DNA from: Erwinia sp. OLFS4
GTDB taxonomy: Bacteria > Pseudomonadota > Gammaproteobacteria > Enterobacterales > Enterobacteriaceae
Length of the DNA: 33,978 nucleotides
NCBI RefSeq assembly: GCF_002752165.1
Contig: NZ_MOMB01000066.1
Coordinates: 1 to 33,978, forward strand
Direction of reading: 5' to 3'
Shown: positions 1 to 7,481 of the stretch, one piece after another
Numbering within the stretch: the first letter of the stretch is position 1
Layout of the letters: every line of letters begins with the position of its first letter
Notes under the pieces: model-generated
Told to the model about the DNA's origin: nothing
Databases searched by the model: none
The model's input: only the letters and a program-made list of their open reading frames with translations
Program-made: the position numbers and the translations under genes

Positions 1-164
1 AGCATCTGACGGGCAAAATTTTCACCCAACGCATTGAACGTAATAACCTGACGCTCCGCACCCGCATTAAACGGTTGGCTCGTAAAACAATCTGCTTTTC
101 GCGCTCAGTTGAGATCCACGAAAAAGTCATTGGAGCGTTTATCGAGAAACACATGTTCTACTAA
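1..164 (+). CDS. insB: IS1 transposase (InsB/InsAB'), C-terminal part
   Basis: Partial gene: the last 53 codons of the IS1 transposase, read from position 3 to the TAA at 162-164. The translation begins HLTGKIFTQRIERNNLTLRT and ends EKHMFY, which is the characteristic C-terminus of IS1 InsB, including the conserved QRIERNNLTLRTR block next to the catalytic glutamate of the DDE transposase. In IS1 the active enzyme is made by -1 frameshifting between insA and insB; the shift site is outside the window. No frameshift or stop is seen in this part, so the copy may be intact. Confidence 0.92.
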   Translation, partial: HLTGKIFTQRIERNNLTLRTRIKRLARKTICFSRSVEIHEKVIGAFIEKHMFY

Positions 165-178
165 TTGGAGGCATCACC
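1..178 (+). mobile_element. IS1-family insertion sequence, right end
   Basis: This is the right end of an IS1-type element; the rest lies left of the window. The transposase reading frame ends at 164. Just after it, at about 159-178, is a terminal sequence whose reverse complement begins GGTGATGCCTCCAATTAG, close to the IS1 right inverted repeat as I recall it (GGTAATGACTCCAACTTA). The element stops at 178 because position 179 continues, on the minus strand, the eighth codon of a ymgE-like gene. IS1 normally duplicates about 9 bp of target, so 179-187 (gataatcca) should recur beyond the left end of the element, outside the window. Confidence 0.9.
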
Positions 179-202
179 GATAATCCATGCAATAATGCCC
201 AT
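179..202 (-). pseudogene. ymgE: ymgE/GlsB-like gene cut by IS1 after codon 8
   Basis: On the minus strand an ATG at 202-200 follows a good ribosome site (AAGGAG, 216-211, 8 nt away). Eight codons, MGIIAWII, follow before the sequence becomes IS1 at 178. MGIIAWII is the start of E. coli YmgE and of the GlsB/YeaQ/YmgE transglycosylase-associated small membrane protein family (about 80 aa, roughly three membrane helices). In E. coli ymgE lies next to ycgR, as here, which supports the identification. The gene is inactivated unless IS1 excises. Its remainder should be at the left end of IS1, outside the window. Confidence 0.82.
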
Positions 203-214
203 TGTTATTTCTCC

Positions 215-412
215 TTATTTGCGACTAAGTAATGCGCCAACAACCAAACCAAGGGTGGCACCAAGACCAACCCCTGCCCAGGGATTTTCTTTAATATAAC
301 GGCAGGAAACCTGCGTCAGATTGCAAAGTTCATCCATCGCCGCACAGCTGCTTTTTGTTACCGCTTCTTCGCTCTCTTCCTGCGCGTTCTTTACCTGTCT
401 CCGGGATACCAT
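215..412 (-). CDS. Small DUF883/ElaB-YqjD-like membrane-anchored protein
   Basis: The protein is 65 aa. Its C-terminus has the pattern of the DUF883 family (ElaB, YqjD, YgaM): ENPWAGVGLGATLGLVVGALL ahead of a basic end, with residues about 44-63 forming one glycine-rich membrane helix. Family members are inner-membrane tail-anchored proteins, some reported to bind ribosomes in stationary phase. Usual members are about 100 aa; here the N-terminal coiled segment is short, which may be natural or a shortened version. The stop codon overlaps the ribosome site of the disrupted ymgE gene, so the two were probably cotranscribed. IS1 now lies 37 bp downstream. Exact function is unknown. Confidence 0.7.
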   Translation of the reverse strand: MVSRRQVKNAQEESEEAVTKSSCAAMDELCNLTQVSCRYIKENPWAGVGLGATLGLVVGALLSRK

Positions 413-535
413 TTCATCACTCCTGATGTTGATTTACTGAGGAATTCTGCAAACAAGTATAGAAGGAAATATCAGAGTCAGAATATTCCAGGCATCATCT
501 GATTCAAAAGTGCACATTTCAGGCCCGTGATCAGC

Positions 536-562
536 TAAAGATGTCACCAGGATTGCCGATAT
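536..562 (+). promoter_or_regulatory. Sigma-28 (FliA) flagellar promoter of ycgR
   Basis: TAAAGATG (536-543), 11 nt, then GCCGATAT (555-562) is close to the enterobacterial sigma-28 consensus (TAAAGTTT, 11 nt, GCCGATAA). It lies 56 bp before the ycgR start on the same strand. ycgR is a class 3 flagellar gene in E. coli and Salmonella, so site and gene agree. The organism is therefore probably flagellated and expresses the brake late in the flagellar cascade. Confidence 0.88.
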
Positions 563-618
563 TCCGACGATAAAACTTCAAACCTGATCGAGCGGTCATA
601 TAAGTAACGGAGCGGGAT

Positions 619-1353
619 GTGGAAGAGGTCGATAATGAGCAGTTTCTCAAAAAGGGCCCTCTGGCTGTCAGTAATACGCTAAAGGATTTGCTCAAGTCAC
701 AGACACCGGTGATGGTTTCACATGCACGCGGCCAGTTTATTTCTAAATTACTGTATGTGGATCAGCAACAGCTGATGCTCGACTATAGCAGTAACAGCAT
801 TGATAACCAGCTGGCACTGGCAGCTGAAACGCTCTTTTTCACTGCCGATGCACAGGGGGCACGCATAGAACTGACCCTCGGATCGCTCAGCCACGTCAGC
901 TATGACAACCTGCCCGCTTTTTCCGCCGATCTGCCGGACCAGCTGCTGGCTATTCAGCGCCGTCAATTCTTCCGCGTTCATCTGCCGTTTGAACCGATAT
1001 TCTGGTGCACCTGCCTGTGGCCGGATGGCAGTACCCAGCGTTTTCGTCTGCACGATCTGTCACTGGGCGGCATTGGCGTATTGTGCAATAGCCCACCGCC
1101 GCCAGGCTTATCACCAGGCGAACTGGTGAAAAATTTGCGCGTCGACATGGGCGATTACGGGCAGTTTCAGATGGATGTACAGCTGATCAGCATCGGCCAG
1201 CGCAGCGTCATCAGCAGTAAAAATGAAAGGCGGGTCACGCCGCGCCTGAGTTTTCGCTTTGCATCGGTGACACCGGCTCAGGAGCGGCAGCTGCAACAGG
1301 TTATTTTTGCCCTTGAACGTCTGGCGCGGGAAAAAACCACCCGTTTTCAGTAA
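619..1353 (+). CDS. ycgR: YcgR, c-di-GMP-binding flagellar brake protein
   Basis: The protein is 244 aa, the same length as E. coli YcgR, and similar along its whole length from the N-terminal NEQFLKK...PLAV block to the C-terminal RQLQ..IFALER. It has an N-terminal YcgR domain (about 1-110) and a C-terminal PilZ domain. The c-di-GMP motifs are present: RxxxR at Arg115-Arg119 (RQFFR) and DxSxxG at 146-151 (DLSLGG). With c-di-GMP bound, YcgR acts on the flagellar motor to slow swimming and bias rotation. The start is GTG (619-621); an ATG two bases upstream is in another frame. Its own sigma-28 promoter lies upstream and it is convergent with emtA, 4 bp away. Confidence 0.95.
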   Translation: MEEVDNEQFLKKGPLAVSNTLKDLLKSQTPVMVSHARGQFISKLLYVDQQQLMLDYSSNSIDNQLALAAETLFFTADAQGARIELTLGSLSHVSYDNLPAFSADLPDQLLAIQRRQFFRVHLPFEPIFWCTCLWPDGSTQRFRLHDLSLGGIGVLCNSPPPPGLSPGELVKNLRVDMGDYGQFQMDVQLISIGQRSVISSKNERRVTPRLSFRFASVTPAQERQLQQVIFALERLAREKTTRFQ

Positions 1354-1357
1354 CAGC

Positions 1358-2017
1358 TTAGCTGATCGTGCGCCAAGCGGTGGTCACCTTCCACAGATAA
1401 CGCGGCGCCTGTGCCGCAGGATGACTGCGCTGAATATGCTGATAAAAAGCTTCTGGCGTCATAGCATTAATCATCGCAATCGCCCGTTCACGATCGGACG
1501 AGAAGGTGCGTAACAGCGCACCAGCACCGTTGGCATAAGCAACGATCAGAGCGTAACGCATCGTTTCCGGATTGCGTATTCCTGCCAGCGACTGTTTCTT
1601 CAGCAAGCTGATATAGGCGGTGCCAATATCAATATTGATTGCCGGGTCTCGCAGATCGCGACCGCTGGGCTGTCCGTGACGTCCCCGGGCCCGATATACT
1701 TCCCTGCCTGCCGTGGACGCTTTAATCTGCATCAGACCAATGGCGTTAGAACGGCTGACTACCGTCGGGTTGCCGCCGGACTCCACGCTGATAATGGCGT
1801 CAATCAGCTTTTGATCAACGCCATAGACCCGTGAGGCCTGCTCAGTGAACAGTGACCAGCTATCCGCCACTGCGCTGGGGGGAGCTTTAGTCAGCGGCGT
1901 TGTATTTTCCGGGGAAAGCGTTGGCTGTGATGGTTGCGGTGATTGATATGTCGGCTGGCTGGCACAGCCTGCCAGCAATAAAGCCAGTGCACAAAGTGAT
2001 AGCGTAGGTTTCTTCAC
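1358..2017 (-). CDS. emtA: EmtA (MltE), membrane-bound lytic endotransglycosylase
   Basis: The protein is 219 aa. It begins with a lipoprotein signal peptide whose lipobox LAGC puts the acylated cysteine at residue 18; Ala follows at +2, so outer-membrane sorting is expected. A low-complexity Gln/Pro/Ser/Thr linker (about 20-50) leads to an SLT-type domain. The catalytic glutamate is Glu79 in SVESGGNP, followed by the conserved NAIGLMQIKAS block and a later AYANGAGAL motif. It cleaves the MurNAc-GlcNAc bond inside glycan strands to form 1,6-anhydro ends. E. coli has the same order, ycgR-emtA-ldcA. It is about 15 aa longer than E. coli EmtA because of the linker. It is transcribed divergently from ldcA. 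Confidence 0.93.
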   Translation of the reverse strand: MKKPTLSLCALALLLAGCASQPTYQSPQPSQPTLSPENTTPLTKAPPSAVADSWSLFTEQASRVYGVDQKLIDAIISVESGGNPTVVSRSNAIGLMQIKASTAGREVYRARGRHGQPSGRDLRDPAINIDIGTAYISLLKKQSLAGIRNPETMRYALIVAYANGAGALLRTFSSDRERAIAMINAMTPEAFYQHIQRSHPAAQAPRYLWKVTTAWRTIS

Positions 2018-2140
2018 CAGTCTGTTCCTGCGTCGTCATCTCGCGCGCTATCATATCAGGCTGTTAATAGAGTAAAAATACCGATACTCTTAAAGTGATT
2101 TAATCATGACTGTCTTCACAGTATTGGTGGATTATCGGCA

Positions 2141-3067
2141 ATGACAACCTCAGTTTCCCGGCATATTCAGCTTATCGCCCCGTCCGGTTATTGTCAGAAC
2201 CAGGCCGCAGCCCGACGCGGCGTTGACTATTTTCTCCGGCTCGGTCATCAGGTCAGCGGCGAGGAGGTGATCATCCGGCGTTTTCAGCGTTTCGCAGGCA
2301 GCGATGCACAACGCCTCGCGGACTGGCAACACCTGACCAACAGCCCACAGCTCCCGGACATCGTACTGGCGGTACGCGGCGGCTATGGTGCAACCCGGCT
2401 GCTACCCTTCCTTGATTTTGCTGCCCTGGCAGTCAGACTGAAGGGACAACCGCTGGCCATTTGCGGTCACAGTGACTTTACCGCGCTTCAGATGGCGTTG
2501 CTCAGTCAATGCGGTCTGATTAGCTTCAGCGGCCCGATGCTGGCGGGCAACTTTGGCGCTGAGCATTTATCCGAATTCACACTAAGTCACTTCTGGCAGG
2601 CACTGACCTGCTCTACATTACATCTTGAGTGGCAAACATCCGCCACCACCCTGGATGTTACTGGCACGGTCTGGGGTGGAAATCTGTCAATGCTGGCATC
2701 GCTGGCAGGAACGCCATGGCTGCCGGTAATTAACGACGGGATTCTGGTGATAGAAGACGTCAATGAGCATCCGTTTCGTATCGAGCGCATGTTGCTGCAG
2801 CTGACTGACAGCGGCATCCTTGCTGGTCAGCGCGCCATTATTGCCGGCAGTTTTACCGGCAGTAACCTGGCCGACTATGATCACGGTTACAACTTTGCCA
2901 GCGTCTGGGAGCTGATTAGCCAGAGAACCGGTTTACCGGTGATTACCGGCCTGCCTTTCGGCCATGACCGGGACACGGTAACCCTGCCCCTGGGGGCTCA
3001 CGGGCATCTGCAGGCAGAAGGGACGCGTTGCCGTCTGACGCTTTCCGGCCACCCGACGCTACGCTGA
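2141..3067 (+). CDS. ldcA: LdcA, murein tetrapeptide (L,D-)carboxypeptidase
   Basis: The protein is 308 aa, an S66-family serine peptidase matching E. coli LdcA end to end. The nucleophile is Ser111 in CGHSDFTAL, a glutamate lies in the IEDVNEHP block (205-211), and the histidine is in LPFGHDRDTVTLPLGAH (about 275). There is no signal peptide, which fits a cytoplasmic enzyme. It removes the terminal D-Ala from recycled tetrapeptides so that tripeptide can be reused by Mpl. It lies beside emtA, which generates turnover products, so the pair belongs to cell-wall turnover and recycling. The ATG at 2141 gives the family's normal N-terminus (HIQLIAPSGYC). Confidence 0.94.
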   Translation: MTTSVSRHIQLIAPSGYCQNQAAARRGVDYFLRLGHQVSGEEVIIRRFQRFAGSDAQRLADWQHLTNSPQLPDIVLAVRGGYGATRLLPFLDFAALAVRLKGQPLAICGHSDFTALQMALLSQCGLISFSGPMLAGNFGAEHLSEFTLSHFWQALTCSTLHLEWQTSATTLDVTGTVWGGNLSMLASLAGTPWLPVINDGILVIEDVNEHPFRIERMLLQLTDSGILAGQRAIIAGSFTGSNLADYDHGYNFASVWELISQRTGLPVITGLPFGHDRDTVTLPLGAHGHLQAEGTRCRLTLSGHPTLR

Positions 3068-3090
3068 CTGCCGCATGAGGAGTGTACGCC

Positions 3091-3774
3091 ATGATGCAGA
3101 TTTATGAAGATTTATGGGTATCCACTCCGGAAGTCCTGACGGAAAACACAGCGATACCGCCGCAGGTGATGCATGGTTTTCTGCTAAAACACCTGCGCGG
3201 CAATATTCTGATTTCGCGGATGGAAAACCCTCTCGATCATCAGGCGATTGACGAAGCCGGCGGCATATTCCGCCATTATCTGACACACTGGCACGAGGCT
3301 GGCCCTGCTTTGCCACTGCTTCAGCAACGTTTTAATGCCGCACTTTACTGTCACAACAAAGCGCTGGGTGCCGTCACGCGCGTTGCCGAGCCAGATGATA
3401 CTTTCAGCGAAGCCGAAGTCCATTGTGGCAGCTTTCACGTCGTGCCTACTCCGGGTCATACCCCCGGCAGCACCAGCTATCTGTATGCTTCTCCTGGCGG
3501 CATAACCTATTTGTTCGTTGGGGATACCCTGACATTATATAATGGCCAGTGGGTAACCATGCTGACAGACGACAGCAACACGGCGTCTTTGCAGCAAAGC
3601 CTCGACTTTTACCGCGCCCTGCGTCCCAACGTGCTGCTGTTAACCACCACCTCGGGCGAGCAGGCCTGGCAGGAAGTCGATCTGCCACGCTGGCTGGCGA
3701 TCATCGACGAAGCAGAAAACACGCCGCTCGACTTACGCAGCGGCGACATCAATTGCTGCAGAACAACCGGCTAA
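3091..3774 (+). CDS. Metallo-beta-lactamase-fold protein with degenerate metal motif
   Basis: The protein is about 227 aa from ATG 3091, chosen because GAGGAG lies 8 nt upstream; an in-frame GTG at 3082 is less likely. It has MBL-fold landmarks: a PTPGHTPGS block (about 119-127) and a VGDT strand (143-146). The usual HxHxDH motif is replaced by HWHEAG (66-71), so the second metal site lacks its aspartate and histidine. Catalytic activity is therefore uncertain. It follows ldcA by 23 bp on the same strand and may be cotranscribed with it. Its 3' end overlaps the convergent GNAT gene by 4 bp. The substrate is unknown. Confidence 0.72.
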   Translation: MMQIYEDLWVSTPEVLTENTAIPPQVMHGFLLKHLRGNILISRMENPLDHQAIDEAGGIFRHYLTHWHEAGPALPLLQQRFNAALYCHNKALGAVTRVAEPDDTFSEAEVHCGSFHVVPTPGHTPGSTSYLYASPGGITYLFVGDTLTLYNGQWVTMLTDDSNTASLQQSLDFYRALRPNVLLLTTTSGEQAWQEVDLPRWLAIIDEAENTPLDLRSGDINCCRTTG

Positions 3775-4187
3775 AGATGTTTCGTCAGATAAAAGCGCTG
3801 CGCTCCGGGATGGGGATAATTATCCAGCACCCAGCCAACACGATAACCCAGTTTTTCATAGAAAGGCCGCGCCTGAAAGCTGGCGGTGTCAACCTGCGCG
3901 TAGCGACACTGATGCTGACGGGCTTCCTCTTCCGCTGCCTGCATCAGACGCGTGCCCACCTGCTGTCCCCGCAGCGCTTCACTAATCCACAGCATCTCTA
4001 TACGTAGCCAGTCGCCAGAAAGGCTGCCGGTTAATCCGGCCAGCTTTTTCCCCTGTGGGTCGTTGATGAATAATCCCAACGGACTGGTACGCTGGATATC
4101 CATAAACTGGCGATTATAATCCACTAAACCACGGCGTATATCATCAACATCCTCACGCCGGGGATTGTGGGTCAGCACAATATCCAT
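3771..4187 (-). CDS. GNAT-family N-acetyltransferase
   Basis: The protein is 138 aa, a single GNAT domain. Motif A is seen at about 73-81 (RGQQVGTRL, the pyrophosphate loop for acetyl-CoA), preceded by the strand LRIEMLWISEALRG. Motif B includes FQARPFYEKLGY (104-115), with the FYEKLGY signature common in small-molecule and protein acetyltransferases. The substrate cannot be told from sequence. It is convergent with, and slightly overlaps, the MBL-fold gene. The next minus-strand gene upstream is a lipoprotein gene 48 bp away, so they may share a transcript. Confidence 0.85.
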   Translation of the reverse strand: MDIVLTHNPRREDVDDIRRGLVDYNRQFMDIQRTSPLGLFINDPQGKKLAGLTGSLSGDWLRIEMLWISEALRGQQVGTRLMQAAEEEARQHQCRYAQVDTASFQARPFYEKLGYRVGWVLDNYPHPGAQRFYLTKHL

Positions 4188-4235
4188 ATTCGCTCCCGTT
4201 TATCACCACACCGATATTCATTGGCCGTAAATAAA

Positions 4236-4457
4236 TTAACGTATGCGCGACATAGACTGAATATCACTTTCACTGACCGCCTGCTGCTTGCCGCTTTCGT
4301 CAGTGTAAATCATCTGCCGGGTCGCGCGGTCCATTTCCGGTTTCCCTTGCGCCACTGCCGAACGACCATCTTTCATATGCAGCATCCATGTGTCTGATGC
4401 ACAGGCTGACAGCATTGCGCTGAGCAATATGGCTGACAACAACCTCATTTTTTTCAT
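4236..4457 (-). CDS. YgdI/YgdR-type small lipoprotein (DUF903)
   Basis: The protein is 73 aa. The signal peptide MKKMRLLSAILLSAMLSAC has a lipobox (LSAC, Cys19), followed by Ala-Ser, which predicts the outer membrane. The mature part is a small SH3-like beta domain with the DUF903 pattern: a KDGRSAVAQGKPEMD stretch, then IYTDESGKQQAVSESDIQSM. E. coli YgdI, YgdR and YhdV-like proteins share this size and pattern. The function of the family is not established. Ribosome site GGAGGCAG lies just upstream of the ATG at 4457. Confidence 0.85.
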   Translation of the reverse strand: MKKMRLLSAILLSAMLSACASDTWMLHMKDGRSAVAQGKPEMDRATRQMIYTDESGKQQAVSESDIQSMSRIR

Positions 4458-4788
4458 TATCTGCCTCCATTGTCATTTTAACGATAAGTATAGAACAGTC
4501 ACCGCTCACGCCTCCACTGGCGCCCTCCACCAGCCACTGTCCGGTCCTGCCTCTGTGAGGTAACGCACCGCTGATATTTATCGTAAAAGATCCTGTGGCA
4601 TAAAAAAGACTAAATCATGCCCATTGCGACAGCTGACGAGAAAAAGGCATTAAGGAAGCACCGGACTGCAAGGAAATCAGGGGTTATCAGCCTGAACATG
4701 CCGCGCAGAATCGCGTTACAAACGGCAGGACACCGCCGCCGGCAACAGCGCGCCGTCCCGACCTTTACCGGACAGTCACACCTGCGGA
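4458..4788. other. Intergenic stretch without a convincing gene
   Basis: These 331 bases lie between the lipoprotein start and the end of the small unknown gene. They must hold the lipoprotein promoter (AT-rich stretch around 4475-4492). A plus-strand open frame begins at 4617, but its product is Arg/His/Gln-rich with no ribosome site or domain and runs antisense through the small gene, so I do not call it. No RNA gene or clear terminator was seen. Confidence 0.5.
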
Positions 4789-4989
4789 TTAACCCTCGCG
4801 ATCGCGCAGAACCTGATAAAGAATGTCATAAACGCGCGCGGCGTATTCTGCACTGCTTTGCAACATGTCTTTCGCCTCCTCAAGCGACTGTGGTTCAACC
4901 TGGCCAACAATACGCCATCCCAGCGCAATGTTTTTTGCCTCTTCCAGCTGGTCTTCCTGTGAGTTTTCAACAGTTGCGGCTTGTAACAC
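4789..4989 (-). CDS. Small acidic helical protein, unknown function
   Basis: I do not recognise this gene. The product is 66 aa, acidic, with no signal peptide or membrane segment, and looks helical: QLEEAKNIALGWRIVGQ and SLEEAKDMLQSSAEYAAR share the pattern LEEAK(N/D), possibly two related helical units. The GTG start (4989) is chosen because GAGGAG lies immediately upstream with normal spacing; the ATG slightly upstream is in another frame and gives a basic, unconvincing peptide. It is probably a small cytoplasmic protein restricted to relatives. It is followed by an intergenic stretch and preceded by the divergent XRE regulator gene. Confidence 0.6.
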   Translation of the reverse strand: MLQAATVENSQEDQLEEAKNIALGWRIVGQVEPQSLEEAKDMLQSSAEYAARVYDILYQVLRDREG

Positions 4990-5114
4990 GTGATTCTCCT
5001 CATCTGAATTTGGGGCTTATCTTATAGCCCGACAGCCAGGCTTCCAACCGTATAACGCCCGGAATAATCACTTTTTTCTTAGTTTTGACCAAAAACAGAT
5101 TAGTGCCAGTCTGA

Positions 5115-5143
5115 TTGACAGATTATATGCGCCGCTGTCTACT
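5115..5143 (+). promoter_or_regulatory. Possible sigma-70 promoter upstream of the XRE regulator
   Basis: A perfect -35 TTGACA (5115-5120), a 17-bp spacer and a -10-like TCTACT (5138-5143, 4 of 6). The -35 sits in a small inverted repeat (TCTG, 5 nt, CAGA), which could be an operator. It lies about 180 bp before the XRE gene. The rest of the 4990-5322 stretch shows no gene I would support; a 38-codon plus-strand frame near 5128 lacks other evidence. Confidence 0.4.
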
Positions 5144-5322
5144 GCCCATTGCCGTATATTTCATCACCCGTAGCACAATCTCCGCGGCATTTTTCAGCTA
5201 TCCGCGCGCGAGCCGGTTATCCGCCAGTGGCAAAAGATCATAGCGCACGGCCATGACAACGATTATGGTGATAGCCAGGCTGACCATCTGAGCTGAAACC
5301 CGGTTACTGGCAGGATAAAGTA

Positions 5323-6156
5323 ATGAGCGACGTAAACGTGAATCCACTGGGGCACTACCTGAAAGACAGACGTGCCCGTCTCGATCCGGCGGCATTAGGA
5401 TTTTCTGTTGGCCGCCGACGCACGCCGGGCCTGCGCCGGGAAGAAGTTGCGCTGCTGGCTAACGTCAGCACAACCTGGTACACCTGGCTGGAACAGGGAC
5501 GTGGTGGCGCGCCATCGGCAGAAGTGCTGGAACGGCTGGCTCATGCACTGGCATTGAATGCCATTGAGCGTGATCATCTTTTTTTACTGGCGCAACATCG
5601 CCTGCCGCATATCCGCCAGCCACAAAAACAGGAGATATCCCCCAGGTTACAGCGCATACTGGATGCGCTGACCTTCTGTCCGGCGCTGGTAAAAAATGCC
5701 ACCTGGGATATCGTTGGCTGGAATCAGGCCGCCACCGTGGTGCTGGCAAATTACCCGCAGATGAAGCCGCGGGAACGTAATCTGTTACGTCTGTTATTTG
5801 CCAATCCACAGAAAAAAAACACTGTCCCGCACTGGCCGCAGATAGCACGCTTTCTGGTTGCCACTTTGCGCAGCGAAACCACACGTCACGGCATTAATGC
5901 CCAGCCGCTGGTTGACGAACTGAGTGCCGTCAGCGACGAATTTCGCCAGCTATGGCAGCAACAGGACGTCGAGAGTTTTGGTGAAGGAACAAAAGAGATC
6001 TGGCATGAACAATGTGGTGCACTGACGCTGGAATACGCCACCTTTACCATCGATCGCCAGCCCGATTTAGGCCTGATGATTTATCAGCCGGCGGGAGAAC
6101 AAGATCTGAACAAGATCAAGCAGCTGCTGGCAAACGCGACGCATAGACCCACGTAA
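5323..6156 (+). CDS. XRE-family regulator with MmyB-like ligand domain
   Basis: The protein is 277 aa. The N-terminal HTH (about 8-90) has the family signature RRTPGLRREEVALLANVSTTWYTWLEQGR. Residues about 110-270 form the MmyB-like domain (FCPALVKNATWDIVGWNQAATVVL, later RDLLRLLFANP-type text and a C-terminal LGLMIYQPAG). Such proteins are widespread, especially in actinobacteria and proteobacteria, and the C-terminal domain is thought to bind small hydrophobic ligands. A common target is a neighbouring oxidoreductase gene, and an SDR gene lies 85 bp downstream on the same strand. Control of that gene is inference. Ribosome site AGGA lies 8 nt before ATG 5323. Confidence 0.86.
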   Translation: MSDVNVNPLGHYLKDRRARLDPAALGFSVGRRRTPGLRREEVALLANVSTTWYTWLEQGRGGAPSAEVLERLAHALALNAIERDHLFLLAQHRLPHIRQPQKQEISPRLQRILDALTFCPALVKNATWDIVGWNQAATVVLANYPQMKPRERNLLRLLFANPQKKNTVPHWPQIARFLVATLRSETTRHGINAQPLVDELSAVSDEFRQLWQQQDVESFGEGTKEIWHEQCGALTLEYATFTIDRQPDLGLMIYQPAGEQDLNKIKQLLANATHRPT

Positions 6157-6241
6157 ACAACGCAAAGTGTCTGACGCAGTCTCCGGCAAAATCGCTGAGC
6201 ATTGTCTATAGTTAACCTTCACTCACCGGAAGGAGAATACG

Positions 6242-7141
6242 ATGACAACACAGCGTAATCTGACCCGGGAGGCACAGCGTAACGACTATCCGACGCCCCC
6301 CTTTCCTGAACAACCGCAAGCGGCTCCCGGTCTTGCCAGTAAAATGATCCCCCGTCCCGATCACGGTGAACAACATTATCGTGGTTCGGACAGATTGCAG
6401 GGACGTAAAGCCCTGATCACCGGAGGCGACTCCGGTATCGGCCGTGCGGTGGCTATCGCCTATGCCCGCGAAGGCGCCGATATCGCTATCAGTTACCTGC
6501 CTGAGGAGGAATCCGATGCTGCAGAGGTTATCGCACTGATTAAGGCTGAAGGTCGGCAGGCGGTCGCTCTGCCCGGCGACATCCGCAATGAAACCTTTTG
6601 CCGTCAGATGGTTCACAGCGCAGCCGAACAATTACAGGGGCTGGACCTGCTGGTCAATAATGCCGGACGTCAGCAATATAATGAATCTATCCGCACCCTC
6701 TCAACTGAAGATTTCGACGCCACCTTTAAAACCAATGTGTATGCCATGTTCTGGATAACCAAAGCCGCGCTGGATCACATGACTCAGGGGGCGACAATCA
6801 TTAATACCAGCTCGGTACAGGCCTTTAACCCCAGTGAAATATTACTGGATTACGCCCAGACCAAAGCCTGCATCGTGACCTTCACTAAAACGCTGGCCCA
6901 GCAGCTGGCAAAAGAGGGTATCCGGGTTAACGCAGTTGCACCTGGCCCCTACTGGACGCCGCTACAATCCAGCGGCGGCCAGCCAATGGACAAGGTGATG
7001 GCATTTGGTGCCAGCTCACCAACCGGCAGACCGGGTCAACCAGCAGAAATTGCACCGCTGTATGTCACGCTGGCATCCGCCGAATGCAGTTATGTCTCAG
7101 GCCAGGTATGGTGTTCCGACGGGGGCACTGGCACGCTGTAA
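6242..7141 (+). CDS. SDR-family oxidoreductase (YghA-like)
   Basis: The protein is 299 aa, a classical short-chain dehydrogenase with an about 50-residue N-terminal extension like that of E. coli YghA and Bacillus general stress SDRs. Motifs: the nucleotide-binding TGGDSGIG (60-67), NNAG (139-142), catalytic Ser near 190-191, and YxxxK at Tyr204-Lys208 (YAQTK). GDIRNE follows the second strand region. The substrate is unknown; relatives act on aldehydes, ketones or sugar alcohols and are often stress-induced. Ribosome site AAGGAG lies 7-8 nt before ATG 6242. A strong terminator closes the unit 25 bp after the stop. Confidence 0.88.
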   Translation: MTTQRNLTREAQRNDYPTPPFPEQPQAAPGLASKMIPRPDHGEQHYRGSDRLQGRKALITGGDSGIGRAVAIAYAREGADIAISYLPEEESDAAEVIALIKAEGRQAVALPGDIRNETFCRQMVHSAAEQLQGLDLLVNNAGRQQYNESIRTLSTEDFDATFKTNVYAMFWITKAALDHMTQGATIINTSSVQAFNPSEILLDYAQTKACIVTFTKTLAQQLAKEGIRVNAVAPGPYWTPLQSSGGQPMDKVMAFGASSPTGRPGQPAEIAPLYVTLASAECSYVSGQVWCSDGGTGTL

Positions 7142-7165
7142 AACCTGTACAACAGTTCACACCTC

Positions 7166-7192
7166 AGCCAGCCGCTAAGCTGGCTTTTTTTT
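7166..7192 (+). terminator. Rho-independent terminator after the SDR gene
   Basis: A perfect 7-bp stem AGCCAGC (7166-7172) / GCTGGCT (7179-7185) with a 6-nt loop, followed by an unbroken run of T to 7192. It ends the SDR transcript. Confidence 0.9.
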
Positions 7193-7275
7193 GTCAGCCT
7201 GGCAGACAGACGCAGAAAGCCAGTAATAACATTGTTTAGCCCTGGTTTAATAAAGCACGAATTGTTCAAAATATT

Positions 7276-7402
7276 ATTGTACAAGTTTATTTTTATTGTA
7301 TAAGTTTAAACGACTTTTACAGATGCCATTTGAGCCAATGGCCTTCACAGAGCGCGATAATAGGGGTAAGACCAGTCATCTGGCAAAGTCACTGTTGTAC
7401 AA
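7276..7402. promoter_or_regulatory. TTGTACAA-type repeats upstream of the AriR-family gene
   Basis: ATTGTACAAGTTTA (7276-7289) is repeated 19 bp later as ATTGTATAAGTTTA (7295-7308), and another palindromic TTGTACAA occurs at 7395-7402. The phasing of the first two is close to two helical turns. MerR-like regulators of the MlrA/BluR group are known to recognise TTGTACA-containing boxes, and BluR controls the ariR operon in E. coli. Binding here by such a regulator is inference from motif and neighbour. A sigma-S-like -10 CTACACT lies at 7457-7463, 18 bp before the ATG of the next gene. No other gene is seen in 7193-7481. Confidence 0.45.
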
Positions 7403-7481
7403 CGATGCAAAAGGCTGGCACAGAATGACGCTGTCTGACCCCGCGCTTTTTCCCGGCTACACTATTATCTGAGGCTACGCC

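Noticed and set aside
4617..5027. Plus-strand 136-codon frame
   Set aside because: Basic, His/Gln/Arg-rich product without a ribosome site, antisense to the better supported gene at 4789-4989.
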